Below are positions 32,377 to 42,430 of a stretch of DNA of 64,000 bases, one piece after another. Both the position numbers and the translations under genes were made by a program. The DNA lies in contig OZ022259.1 in the NCBI GenBank assembly GCA_963978905.1, positions 53,958,727 through 54,022,726 on the forward strand, in the 5' to 3' direction. The stretch's first letter is position 1; each line of letters starts with the position of its first letter. Below the pieces are notes generated by a model. The model worked only from the letters and a program-made list of their open reading frames with translations. It was not told where the DNA came from and ran no database searches. Origin of the DNA: Trichostrongylus colubriformis. Taxonomy: Eukaryota > Nematoda > Chromadorea > Rhabditida > Trichostrongylidae.

Positions 32377-32649
32377 TGCCCCAGGAAGGTAAGCCACCAA
32401 TCTGATCACCGCGTGGTATGCCTTCAGCACCTTCAGTGTGTGCGACCCACACAGTACATGAGCCGTGTTCAAGAAGGGCCTGCACTTTCTTTCCAAAGTT
32501 TTTTGACCACGTCGGATAGGTAGCAGCACGTAAATAATTTACCAAAAGAAACATACCTTAGGCCATGATTTTTCGCTTGATTTCGTTATGTCGACAACCA
32601 AAACAAGTGCTGAATCCCCACCAGATCCACTGTCACCAGAAACCATACT
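32377..32649 (-). CDS. Exons D' and E' of the gene copy 2
   Basis: D' 32649-32557: acceptor TTTAAG, reading SMVSGDSGSGGDSALVLVVD then ITKSSEKSWPK, donor AAG/GTATGT. E' about 32479-32377: acceptor GTGCAG, reading ALLEHGSCTVWVAHTEGAEG then IPRGDQIGGLPSWG, donor GTAGG. These parallel exons D and E of copy 1. D' is three codons longer and E' one base shorter. The last third of E/E' overlaps sequence related to the R5 MITE end, so its coding role is uncertain. Confidence 0.5.
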
Positions 32650-32790
32650 CTTAAACTGTAGACATTTACCCGGTTAATAAACTTACACCGTCTATATGAA
32701 AGGATATTAGCAACCCAAAAAAATTTTGTTTATCGTAAATAAGGAAATGTAAGAAAACTTCAGAATCCCTTCGAGTGTGGATTATGAAGG

Positions 32791-33419
32791 TTTTTTCAGT
32801 TCTATTTTTGAGACTCTGGCAGTTCAAAAATCCAACCACGCCAACAAAAATCAAAGCATTAGCAAAACAGAGCACACAAAACATACAGGAGGGCAACCCA
32901 TACGAGTTGATGGATCGTAATATTTGTCCTCATTGTCCCTTCGGTAACGCCAGTGAGCTACATCGTTTGGTGTTGCTGCTCCTGTAATGCAACTATGAAC
33001 AATCTACAAAAAGCGATTATTTGGAAGCTGCAAATTTGTTTCTAATATTTGATAGTAAACTGTTTCCGTAGACTATAGTCGATCTTTCTGTTTTGGGCTT
33101 CGTTGAAGTTGCTATTGTATTACATCTGGGGATGTCATCGTCCCAGTTTCGAGCGCGGTAAGGCGCAAGGTTGATTCCGTTGGGAGGTAATAGGTGCGCG
33201 ATGCGTATACAAGGGGTAGTAACGAGCGTGTTCCATCATCTGGGAGCGATAACCAGAGAAGAGACCTCTATACGAAACCAGTTGAGCTATCGCACAGTAC
33301 TGCGCGGAAAAGACTCTGGAATCATGCAATGTGAAAATGGCCGGTAGTAAACAACCGATGTCAAAGAAATCCATATCGTGTAATACCACACTGTGATAAA
33401 CGCAGTACTGAACGCCTGC
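32791..33419. other. No gene recognised
   Basis: A short plus-strand frame at 32775-32987 contains CPHCPF, but nothing supports it as an exon. No repeat was identified. Confidence 0.4.
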
Positions 33420-34150
33420 TTAGCTGATATTTTCACAAACATTCATCACTATTCAGAGTTCAGAGTAGATTACAGGTCGTAACCTCCTTACTGACTAGGA
33501 GTACGAACCATGTTCACCTACTGAGCGTTAGTACCTGAAAGTGAAAGGTAGCTGACAATTCAGTCGTTTATCATTGCATATCATATCAGCCACATTTCAG
33601 AATTTCAGGTGATTCAGCGGTCGTGAGCTTTCGTTGCAACTGGTATCGGATCAGTGACAAATTTTGTTCTTTCCTGATTATTTAACTACCATTTCTCTGA
33701 TAATTTACTTCAGCCACATCGCATCGAACTCATTTTGTACGTCATCGACATGAATTGCGCGCAGTAGTGTGCGCCAGCCAACTGGTTTAGGTCATTACTG
33801 GGTGTTTGGATAGTTTAGAGACCGATAGCTTTGTAACCGATTGCATCGATTGGGATGAAGTGGTCTCTATTTGGAGGACTGCACAGATTAGCGTTCGATA
33901 GTTTTGAATTCAATCCCATTAGCTGGTAGCAATTCATTTGCTCCGATATTATATATTGATAGCAGATCCAGTTGTCAGACACCGATGCTTATTATTTGCA
34001 TGTGGCACTATTTGGAATTACAGATGGCCTGGCGATCGATACACCTCAATGCTCCTGATATTGAATTAGAAAATGGTTCACTTTGCTATTACAAATATAG
34101 TTAGCATCTATACTAGATCGTATGCAGATCGCAGTGTCAAATAATAGACA
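33420..34150 (-). repeat. Dispersed repeat related to the start of blocks A/B
   Basis: The minus strand contains CAATATCAGGAGCATTGAGG, AAGCTATCGGTCTCTAAACT and related blocks that parallel 6690-6900 in block A and 42034-42430. An arm of the GCGCGCAGTAGTGTGCGCCA palindromic MITE lies at about 33756-33785. Confidence 0.55.
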
Positions 34151-34183
34151 CAATTATTTGGAAAGGTAAACAGTGAGGCGGTA

Positions 34184-34418
34184 GGCCGCGGTCATGCTTT
34201 GCGTGTGTGTGGCAGGGCGTGGCCGCGTATCTTGCGTCTCCACACTGCCTCGTTGCCTGCGTCATCTCTGCACCTCTCCCCGTGCCACTCTCTCTCACAG
34301 GCAGCGAGAGAGAGTGGCACGGGGGGAGGTGCAGAGATGACGCAGGCAACGAGGCAGTGTGGAGACGCAAGATACGCGGCCACGCCCTGCCGCAGACACG
34401 TAAAGTATGACCGCGGCC
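34184..34418. mobile_element. Snap-back MITE, GGCCGC family, 235 bp, 3-bp target duplication
   Basis: The ends GGCCGCGGTCATGCTTTGCG and GGCCGCGGTCATACTTTACG belong with the 91-bp element at 11948 (shared pattern GGCCGCnnnCATACTTTnCG). The arms of about 110 bp are nearly perfect reverse complements around ACAGGCAG. GTA repeats directly at 34181-34183 and 34419-34421. Confidence 0.85.
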
Positions 34419-34570
34419 GTAGACACATAGCTGCAACTAACATCAGCACACAGACCATATGCTCTTCCTAACACTAAGCATCATACGCTTCAACTTTAGC
34501 AGACGTATTGTAATAGTTAGCAGTGTACGGTATTCCCCACCTATTTGCCAATGACCTTTATCAACCCTTA

Positions 34571-34583
34571 TCAGCATTGATCC
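34571..34583. repeat. Target-site duplication of the RTE insertion, left
   Basis: TCAGCATTGATCC, identical to 36191-36203. Confidence 0.92.
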
Positions 34584-36227
34584 TTAGGCACTTATGCACT
34601 TAGGCGACCCGTCCTTCGGCACGGCCTTGCGCGGGTCCCAACTTCTCTTCCACATTGAACGGTCCTTCGCAATCGTCGTCCAGTGCACGACAGTCTTAAA
34701 CGAAACGGGATCTCGAACGTTGTTTCGGAAAGCAAGCGAATCGGACAATCTCGTGGGCGGACGACCAGGTGGACGTTTGTGTTGACGAGGGTACCACAAC
34801 ATAGTTGTTGTGCTCCATCGGCCGTTCAGATGTCCGGCAAACCTGTGTTTCGCCTCGTCGCAGTGTTGAACCACATCTCGTACTTTAGATCTCAGCCTCA
34901 CGTCGGCGTTATGAAGGCCGAGTTCGCGCTGACGTGAAAGAGTAAGTCCGACAAGCCGACGCTCTAGAGAAGCCTGGAGTGTTCTGAGTTCGTCTTCGTT
35001 GGATTTCGTAAGCGCCCACGTTTCGCATCCGTAGCACATGGCTGGTAGGACTACCGAGTCGAATAGCTCAGCCTTGAGCCTCGTGTCCTTCGTGACTTCA
35101 ATGACGGTTTTGATGGAGTTGAACGCTGACCAGGCCGCTTTCCGACGCCTTGCTAGCACCGGTTTCAGATCGTTCTTCATGTTCAGTGGACGCCCTAGAT
35201 AGACGTATTCGCTGACGTCCTCGACCAGATCTCCGTTCAGAATCACAGGAGTCTGCCTTGCGTAGACGTTCCTCATGACCTTCGTCTTGGACTTGTCGAT
35301 CACAAGGCCTGCCTTCGAGCCTTCAGCATCCAAACTGCAGAGCATCGCGTTGGCCTCCTCAGGTAAACTGGTGACGTCGTCCGCAAATCGCAGATGGTTC
35401 AGGCGCTTTCCGTCGATGTTAACTCCATATTGGCACCAGTCGCAGCGACGAATCGTGGATTCGAGGCAGGCGGAGAAAAGGTTTGGAGATATGGGGTCTC
35501 CCTGCCGAACTCCTTTCTCCACAGCTACCACGATGTCTTTATGATAAGGCCGTAACACCGTCATGCAATCTGTGTAGCACTTGCTCAGCACATTCACGTA
35601 GCGCCTCTCCACGCCTTGCTCTTCCAGCGCTTCCCACACTTTCGAGGGTTCCACCGAATCGAACGCCTTCATGTAGTCTATAAAAGTAAGCACCAGCGGC
35701 ATGTGATGTTCCCGAGCTACTTCGATCAACCGACAGCAAGTGGCGATATGGTCCAGGGTGCTGTACGTGCGACGGAATCCTGCTTGTTCTACCGGTTGCG
35801 CTTCATCAAGTGTTCTTCTTATGCGTGCAAGGACGCAACGTGTGAAAACTTTGTACAGCACCGGCAGAAGGGCTATGGGACGGTAGTTCGATAGATCTTC
35901 CCTGTCCCCTTTTTTGAATAGCAAGATCGTCACTGATTTCTTCCAGGCATCTGGCACTTGACATTCTCTTACATATCGAGTGAATCTTTCAGCGAGGGCG
36001 CGATACAGAGGTTCTCCGCATGAACGAAGCACCTCCGCGGCGATGCCGTCGCTTCCGGGAGACTTTCCTTGGGGCATTTGCTCGAAAACATAGCGCACCT
36101 CCGACGGCAAGAAGGGCAACACATCTTCTCCAGCGCTCAGCACTACTGTGGAGTCCGCGTTTGACTTGAAAAGTTCAGAGAAGTTTGCAGTCAGCATTGA
36201 TCCGTCACCACTAATGGTCCCATACAT
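34584..36227 (-). CDS. RTE reverse transcriptase ORF, 5'-truncated insertion with intact frame (547 codons)
   Basis: The ORF carries the RT core without stops: QGKSPGSDGIAAEVLRS, LFKKGDREDLSNYRPIALLP, EQAGFRRTYSTLDHI, the first catalytic region LTFIDYMKAFDS, VEKGVRQGDPISPNLFS, the catalytic RFADD, then VVLPAMCYGCETWAL and PPGRPPTRLSDS. The APE endonuclease is absent, so it is a 5'-truncated copy and not autonomous. Retroelement sequence spans only 34584-36190. The first 12 codons, including the ATG at 36227, come from the R1 target and its duplication. The stop TAA lies exactly at the 3' junction, after a short AAGTGC-type tail. The open frame suggests a fairly recent insertion. Confidence 0.92.
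   Translation of the reverse strand: MYGTISGDGSMLTANFSELFKSNADSTVVLSAGEDVLPFLPSEVRYVFEQMPQGKSPGSDGIAAEVLRSCGEPLYRALAERFTRYVRECQVPDAWKKSVTILLFKKGDREDLSNYRPIALLPVLYKVFTRCVLARIRRTLDEAQPVEQAGFRRTYSTLDHIATCCRLIEVAREHHMPLVLTFIDYMKAFDSVEPSKVWEALEEQGVERRYVNVLSKCYTDCMTVLRPYHKDIVVAVEKGVRQGDPISPNLFSACLESTIRRCDWCQYGVNIDGKRLNHLRFADDVTSLPEEANAMLCSLDAEGSKAGLVIDKSKTKVMRNVYARQTPVILNGDLVEDVSEYVYLGRPLNMKNDLKPVLARRRKAAWSAFNSIKTVIEVTKDTRLKAELFDSVVLPAMCYGCETWALTKSNEDELRTLQASLERRLVGLTLSRQRELGLHNADVRLRSKVRDVVQHCDEAKHRFAGHLNGRWSTTTMLWYPRQHKRPPGRPPTRLSDSLAFRNNVRDPVSFKTVVHWTTIAKDRSMWKRSWDPRKAVPKDGSPKCISA
36191..36203. repeat. Target-site duplication of the RTE insertion, right
   Basis: TCAGCATTGATCC, identical to 34571-34583. 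Confidence 0.92.
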
Positions 36228-36770
36228 CTCCCTACAACAACTATCAGTGTGAACATCCCACTGTCAGATAGGAACGTCAAACGGATTAGACTTCTCACAC
36301 TCCTTATCGAATCTAACCACCTGTTATCCGTTTGTTTCAGAATATCACCCACCATTAATGTCTCTGTCTCATCTCGCAGAAAACCTAGGAGTGTCAATGC
36401 TTTAGAGTAAACGCGGAAAGCTCAACGGATTCAGCTACATTGCCCTCTCACGCTCCTTATTGAATCTCATCAACCGTTATCGCTTTAGATCATCCACCGT
36501 TAATGTTCCTTACCACCCCACATAGTAGCCTTGAATATCAACGCCCCATCCTCAACCCGAAGAGGTGACATTCGACATCCGACGCTCCTTTTCAGCTGTT
36601 ATCAGCTACAATCACTTCCGATCCCTCACCATTGATGTCCCCTTATTAAACCCTGTATCACTGGAAAAATTCAAACTCCCACCATTGCTGTGACGATCAT
36701 GAATTTTGTGACAAACAGAGAAACGCACAGACAGACATACTTAGCGGATTATGTACATTAGGATGCACGC

Positions 36771-37573
36771 CACCATCCCGCATTCAATTTATACCCCCAA
36801 CCAACCCTTAATCGTTCGCAAAATCATCAGAATGTGTACAACTTATGAAACTTGCTCACCAGGATGCAGCTGAGAGAAAAAGAAAGGAAGTACTGTGAGG
36901 ATGCGCATCATGCACACTCTAGAGTTTTTCATTTTGCTTCGATACACTTGCGAAGAGCAGCTGCTGAAAAAAAGTGAAGAAATGACGCCAACTGTCTCCA
37001 AATGGTATAATCGTAGATTCGAGCGCTGTAGCATATTATAGCAAACGAAATGCTACTACACAATGCAACATCACCCCGAAAAAAAGAACCTCAGCACCGA
37101 ATATTTCAATCTTGAGCGTATCAGAAAGAAGTTCCGTTACAGAAGCTATAGTTACGTTTGGTCAGTTTATGCTATGTACCCTATCCCAATAATTTCAGCT
37201 ATTTCTCTGATAGATTTACTTCCTTAATATTTTACCATAACATCACCATACCATAACAAAACAAATGTCAGTGGTAGCACTGCATGCTGTTCAACCGAGA
37301 GCGCTTCTACACGGAGTGTTGAGAGAGACGTGTATCTTTGAGGATGATTTACGCGTTTCTGTGGAAGCAATGAGGGCATGACTGTCAGGATACACCACGA
37401 GTCGAGGATCCCACGACGAGGGGATCCGTATTTGGCCGAACAGGAGGGTGTTGTATCTGCAGAGGTAAGCGATATGCCCTAGAATCCAAACGTTCATCAC
37501 GCAGATCAGGAGCGAAGGGTATTTTACAGCAAACCTCCCGATAGATATTGTGAAATAAATATCCTTTTGTTAA
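36771..37573. other. No gene recognised
   Basis: AT-rich sequence with short frames only. Confidence 0.45.
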
Positions 37574-38082
37574 AGACAGTGTTAGGGGTAATGTGGGTGA
37601 TGAGAATTCCTAAGAGGAGTCATTCACTCGAAAACTACGGGTTTGCAAAGCCTATTTGCGGCGAAATCCCCCACGAAGGGCGCGCCCCCGACCTGTGGCA
37701 GAGGCGGCCTTTTCTGCTCGAGCCGCCTTACTGTGCTCGGTCCGCCTCCTAGCGATTGATTGGCCGGGGTGGGAATAGAAGGTATCGCGGCCCGCTTTCT
37801 CAGTTTTGGTTTGAAGCGCATTCTAGAAAAGGGATGCTTTTTCATTCTCGAACATCTCTTCCTGTTTACAACTTGGCAACACGCCAATGGAACACTCGTC
37901 CGGACCACCCGCCTCTTCACGTAACCACTCCACATCGAGGATCAACGGTGGAGAGAGGTCCTATTTCTCGGGTTTTTGGCCACTTCCATTCGTCTTTTCT
38001 CCACTATCCTGTTACTAGGCATTTCGACTTTCACATTCACTACTTCTGTTGCTTTTCTGCCGAATTTCCCCAAACACTGCCT
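37574..38082 (+). mobile_element. R3 MITE (TTAA class), copy 2
   Basis: Left end AGACAGTGTTAGGGGTAATG, right end complement AGGCAGTGTTTGGGG, flanked by TTAA at 37570-37573 and 38083-38086. It is 509 bp, collinear with 15438-15954 and 54325-54868, and non-coding. Confidence 0.88.
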
Positions 38083-38349
38083 TTAAGCTAAGAATTCATG
38101 GCAATACACATTGCAGCTGCACGATTCGAAAACAGTTACTGGTATTGTAAAGATCAAAAAACGAGAGGGGGATCTTATTTGGTGCAGTAGAGGGTCGTAT
38201 TGAAGCGGCTGTTTTCCTCGGGTGTCATCTTATGTCAGGTTTTCGCACCGCAGCGTTTCGCAAGCGAAGCAATGCGGACGAGCTGAAGGCGCCGTGTTGT
38301 TGGGTCCCAAAGCGATTACAAATCACAATGTATGACGCTCCTAGCACTA
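38083..38349. other. No gene recognised between two MITEs
   Basis: No open frame or repeat could be assigned. Confidence 0.4.
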
Positions 38350-38494
38350 CAGTCCATTTCGAAGCGTCTGACAGGGCGTGGCCTACGGACTTGGGTGGCA
38401 GTGTATCACTCTTTCGCTCTGGCCACGCACTCTCACTCTCGCCATTCACCCATGTCCGTAGGCCACGCCCTGTCAGGCGCTCTGAAATGGAAAA
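38350..38494. mobile_element. Tc1/mariner-type MITE (TA target), copy 2
   Basis: Left CAGTCCATTTCGAAGCG, right arm complement CCATTTCAGAGCGCC. The inner arms share GACAGGGCGTGGCCTACGGA. TA flanks it at 38348-38349 and 38495-38496. The outer few bases of the right end have diverged. Relative of 13385-13516. Confidence 0.75.
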
Positions 38495-38496
38495 TA

Positions 38497-39159
38497 CCGT
38501 GTAATCTCTTTAAGACCCAACTTCAGGGGGCGCGCACAGCTCGTACACACGGCGTCGCATCCCGCTCGTCGTGGTGCGAAATCCTGACACATGTGTACAC
38601 ACACGTTTCCCTCGACACCTGGAAGTACCCTGACACCTGCAGCGACGTTTGGGCTCTAATGGGACCGATATGGATACGTTTGGTGGGATGACGAACGAAG
38701 CAATTGGACGCAAAAACTATGACGACGGACAATCCCGAGAATCCCGGCGCGGTTCACACTGATCAACGCCACAAGTTTTTCGACGAACCGGACACTTCGT
38801 ATTTGTTGGAATGTCACTGTAGAACTGATTGCTGTTGGGCACTTTTATCTTTCACAACTTGGACACTTTGGTTTCGGAGAACACCTCGAATTTCTTCGAC
38901 AGCTGTGCGCACCCATTAATGCATCAGAATCAAGAATCAAAGTTAAGGAAGAATGTAAACGTCGTTCGTTCGCTCCTTTGTGCCAAAGTCCACATGCCAC
39001 TTATCCGGTGAAGACTAGCACAGAATCAAATCTGCAGTACAGCTCGGCACCCTTCAGAGAGCAGTCATCGAAACTGCGGCTCCACTCCTCTGTGCTATCT
39101 GTTGGAAGAGTAGCTATTCACAAAGGAAAACTAACACGACAAGCTAGTTATCTCAGGGA
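38497..39159. other. No gene recognised
   Basis: Short frames only. Confidence 0.4.
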
Positions 39160-39340
39160 ATGGCAAAACATTAGATGAAGGATTGAGCGAGCAGCCAGTG
39201 TTGCAGAAAGGGTTCACTACAATTCATCTTTCCACGGTTATGAGTTTTACTAATGCATCGCAAGAGTGCAAGATGCAGCTATGGCACACATCCATCGAAT
39301 CGGAGAAGAGAACCAGTAGCATTCACACAGAGGTGATTGC
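39160..39340 (+). pseudogene. RTE RT fragment, heavily degraded
   Basis: The reading KTLDEGLSEQPVLQKGFTTI, then QECKMQLWHTSIES and SSIHTEVIA, parallels TLDEGQPCEQAGFRRGFSTI and the following residues of the RTE copy at position 1. The R7 MITE inserted at its right edge. The catalytic region is not present. Confidence 0.6.
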
Positions 39341-39344
39341 TTAA

Positions 39345-39815
39345 AGGCACAATTCACGATAATTTTCGTGCGTCGTCTCGCTCCATAAGGACTCTGGAGG
39401 TGCTGAAGAGCACATAAGTAAGAATGAGCCGAATAATTCCTTCAAAAACCTTGGTAACTAGGCCTCTGACCTTTGGCTTCGACGAGCCTTCAGACCAGAG
39501 GCAAACATTTCGACAAGTTTTTGCGTGATAATATCATGCGATAAGATTGCTGTTCCTATGGAAATTTTCCCTATCTTTTCTTATCGCAGTCGATACCATG
39601 CCTCTTATACACGTAAATGCCACCGCTTCCCTGCTGGCGAATCGTAAGATGGGTGTGAACCTTCTTGAGACGGTGGCCGCCATCTCATTTACGGGTTCTT
39701 CACGCGTTTAGCACTCACTCTCGCGCCGCGGTGATGGCACACATGTTGCTCTTGTAAAAGCGGCTATCTATTCGGGGATGGAATCAAGATAATCATATTA
39801 TCGTGAACTGTGCCT
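39345..39815 (+). mobile_element. R7 MITE (TTAA class)
   Basis: Ends AGGCACAATTCACGATAAT and AGGCACAGTTCACGATAAT (opposite strand), one mismatch in 19, with TTAA on both sides (39341-39344 and 39816-39819). It is 471 bp. No second copy was noticed in the window. Confidence 0.85.
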
Positions 39816-39819
39816 TTAA

Positions 39820-40248
39820 GTCTTGAGCGGTGATAACATAACAAAACCAATTCATAGCTTTTCCCTTTCACATCTCACAGAATTGGGTTCTCTACTGTAC
39901 TTCTTTCCGGCTCCCAGCGCGCAATCTAATGCTGACCTTGACTTATTAGAAAAATTGCGATCACTACTCGGTGTGGTCTTAAGTAAGCCCGTTCCCAAAA
40001 CCTTCCCATGCTACGCATTTTCATGATTTACTGATCTAGTGCGACGGAGTGTGTGCACTTATGTCGAATTTCCGCGCTTCCGCGCGCGGCGAGCGGCGCC
40101 GCGGATTTCTTCGCGTGTGATTGTGTACACTGCAACACTCCTTTCAAAGTTGTGCGTCCGATAATTGGGATTGTTATCATTCAATGCTATCGTTTTTGTT
40201 ACTTTTTATGCTATTTTGTTTTTTAGCGTACAAAAGTTATTGCTTTAG
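39820..40248. other. No confident gene
   Basis: An open frame at 39823-40026 has no recognisable motif. It could hold more of the degraded RTE fragment. Confidence 0.35.
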
Positions 40249-40617
40249 AGGCAGTGTTAGGGGTAAAGTACTTGTTATCATTCCTTCCAATGTTTGATAC
40301 TGACCGGTGGATGTGGTCATCTCGAAAGCTCACACGTCAAGACCAGGTCTTTTCGATCAATACGGCTTTGATACGATACGATAAGTATCATCCTGCTATC
40401 ATGTTCTTTACTCTACTCCTCAGCCATTTCTCGACAAAGTCGACCGTAGGAGGCGGGTCGAGCCAAGGAAGGCGGCTGTAATTGAAAAGGTTTCCTCCAT
40501 CACAGCTCAGGGGCGCTCTTTTCGCGAGAAATCTCTCCACAGGGTTTCTCCCTGGTTTTTAAGTGAATGACATCTTTTGGTGATTTCTTATAACCCACAT
40601 TACCCCTGTCACTGTCT
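40249..40617 (+). mobile_element. R3-related MITE (TTAA class), copy 3, 369 bp
   Basis: Left end AGGCAGTGTTAGGGGTAA, right end complement AGACAGTGACAGGGGTAATG, flanked by TTAG and TTAA. The interior differs from the other R3 copies, so it is a subfamily or a deleted copy. Confidence 0.75.
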
Positions 40618-41787
40618 TTAAGATAATAATGAGATGAACAGCTATTTCTCAAAGGACCACCGTTGTACCATACCCTTGCGTCCTGAACCGAATTCCAACT
40701 GACCGCGGCAAGTTGTGCTGACGGCGCTGCAAATGCGACGTCGCGAAGCGAAAATTCGACATAACTGTACACACCCGGTGTGAACACAGCACCATATAGA
40801 TAGCTGTAAGTGCAGAAAGTAGGCGTTTAGTAAGAGTAGGCAGAGTAGTATGTAGGTGGTATATATGTAGGAGGTGCTGTCACATCCTTATTGGTATTTC
40901 GAGACCATCTAGCTGCTCACCTCCATGATGGGTCCTCGATCGACTTTCTTGTCACATCGCTTAATTGTGGAGGGACAAACATACGTACCGACATACCGAC
41001 CGACAACCAGCCGATATAGCGACCGACATAGGTATTGTTGAGAGTTCGCGATTCGAGTAGTAAGGTGTTCGGGCGATCAGACGATTAGAGGATAGGATTG
41101 GACCGATTAGGGGCCGCCTGATTGGTTGAGTGATAGGCGGTCGGATGATAAGGCTATTAGGCTATCAGGTGGAAAGGATAAGATACGTAACGATTAGGTG
41201 AGTGAACGCCTGACCTCCTGATCGCCTAAATCGCGTACTCTAAAGAATGCCTTACATGATAGAGGGGGTGGCATATTCCTACTCGTCTGACCGATATGCA
41301 TCCTCTTCTTTGCACAATCACCAACTCTAGACAACCAACAATGCGGGAACCCTCACTGCACGCAGAAATCGTCTGTCTCTCAGGCCTACGAGTGAGCAGG
41401 AACCCGCAACGCTTCTGACTCGCAATAAAAGCATATGAAGGCATATAAGTGTCACCAAAACCTTCCTCCAAGTAATAGTACACTACCCTCGAACACTTAC
41501 AACTCCACGCACTGGTAAGATGTTCAGATAAGCACATCCACTGCACGTACCACTCCGTCGGCAGGTATGGAACTGAAGACAAGGTGCTCAAGTCGACAGC
41601 AAACAAGAATGAACCCTACCACATCATAGCGACCAGCAATAACTTAGGGTCTGGTGAGATAAGATATCAGTGTTTGTGGAAACTAGTTCACCCCACAGCT
41701 TTCAACAGGGATTCACGTGAAGCAATCATTTAATCAGACAATAGGGATTTCAGAGGCAATGGCGGAGGTAACTCGGTTATATCATTC
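40618..41787. other. No gene recognised; ACCGACATA- and GATTAGG-like low-complexity stretches
   Basis: About 40983-41030 is rich in ACCGAC. About 41080-41220 holds many imperfect GATTAGG/GATAGG units on one strand. The 126-codon minus-strand frame at 41226-41606 has no recognisable domain and no supporting splice signals that I could see. Confidence 0.4.
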
Positions 41788-42033
41788 ACCAGTTGGGCTG
41801 GCGCACACTACTGCGCGCATCAAACAGTTCAGCACTCAAAATGAGCATGATCGATATCGATTGATATGGGGAAAGATGGAATTCACGGGATTCCGTTTCC
41901 CTTTCCCTTTTTCTGCGGAGGTCTCTCTTAGCAAACCGTGTGAATGATCATACCCAACAATCGATATCGATCGAACTCATTTTGCGTGCTCGCCTGTCTG
42001 ATGCGCGCAGTAGTGTGCGCCAGCCCAACTGGT
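41788..42033. mobile_element. Palindromic MITE with 35-bp perfect ends
   Basis: Both ends start ACCAGTTGGGCTGGCGCACA and match for 35 bases. Weaker complementarity continues to about 85 bp, including GATCGATATCGATTG. No clear target duplication was found. Single arms occur near 33756-33785 and 22755-22780. Confidence 0.75.
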
Positions 42034-42430
42034 CAAAGTAAGTGGATTAGGAAGGACATATGTTTGCCCACTGATCTTTAACCCTTCGGCTGAAGTGGTC
42101 GCTATTGGGAGTTTGGATAGTTTGGGGATCGACAGTTTTGGATTCTAGTGCATCAATTGATAGCAATTCGTTCATTTGCTGAGCACCTATTTCCTATATA
42201 TTGGTGGTAGATCCATATGCCAGTTATCTATGCTCATCGTTTTTGTAAACATTCACCACTATTCCGAATTTCACATAGTCTAGCGGTCGATACCCAGTGT
42301 TGTTGCTGGCACAGCATGAGAGGATGAATCGCTTGCTTTACCATCACAAATCTAGATGGTGTCTTGATCATCCATGTAGAACGCAGTATCAAAAGACATG
42401 CATCATTATTCGGAACGCTAGCTAATTTAG
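42034..42430 (-). repeat. Second copy of the repeat at 33420-34150
   Basis: The minus strand shares AAACTGTCGATCCCCAAACT and related blocks with block A near 6860 and with 33800-33880. Confidence 0.5.

Larger units (their letters stand above)
30304..32790. repeat. Tandem gene-segment duplication, copy 2 (partner 17770-20690)
   Basis: It is collinear with copy 1. It has no R2 MITE and shows a single TTAA at that position. It contains counterparts of exons F, E and D. No VWA exons A-C were found to its right, so the duplication seems to cover only the 3' part of the gene. Confidence 0.8.
34430..36770 (-). repeat. R1 dispersed repeat, copy d, split by an RTE insertion
   Basis: The minus strand runs from CCGCTAAGTATGTCTGTCTG near 36745, through GTGATACAGGG and ATCAATGGTGAGGGATCGG, to monomers with GATAAGGAGTGTGAGAAG. 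Beyond the RTE it continues with GATAAGGGTTGATAAAGG and the tail ACTATTACAATACGTCTGC. Removing 34584-36190 and one target copy restores the order seen in copies a and c. Confidence 0.8.

Noticed and set aside
41226..41606. 126-codon minus-strand frame
   Set aside because: No domain, no conserved paralogue in the window and no convincing splice signals.
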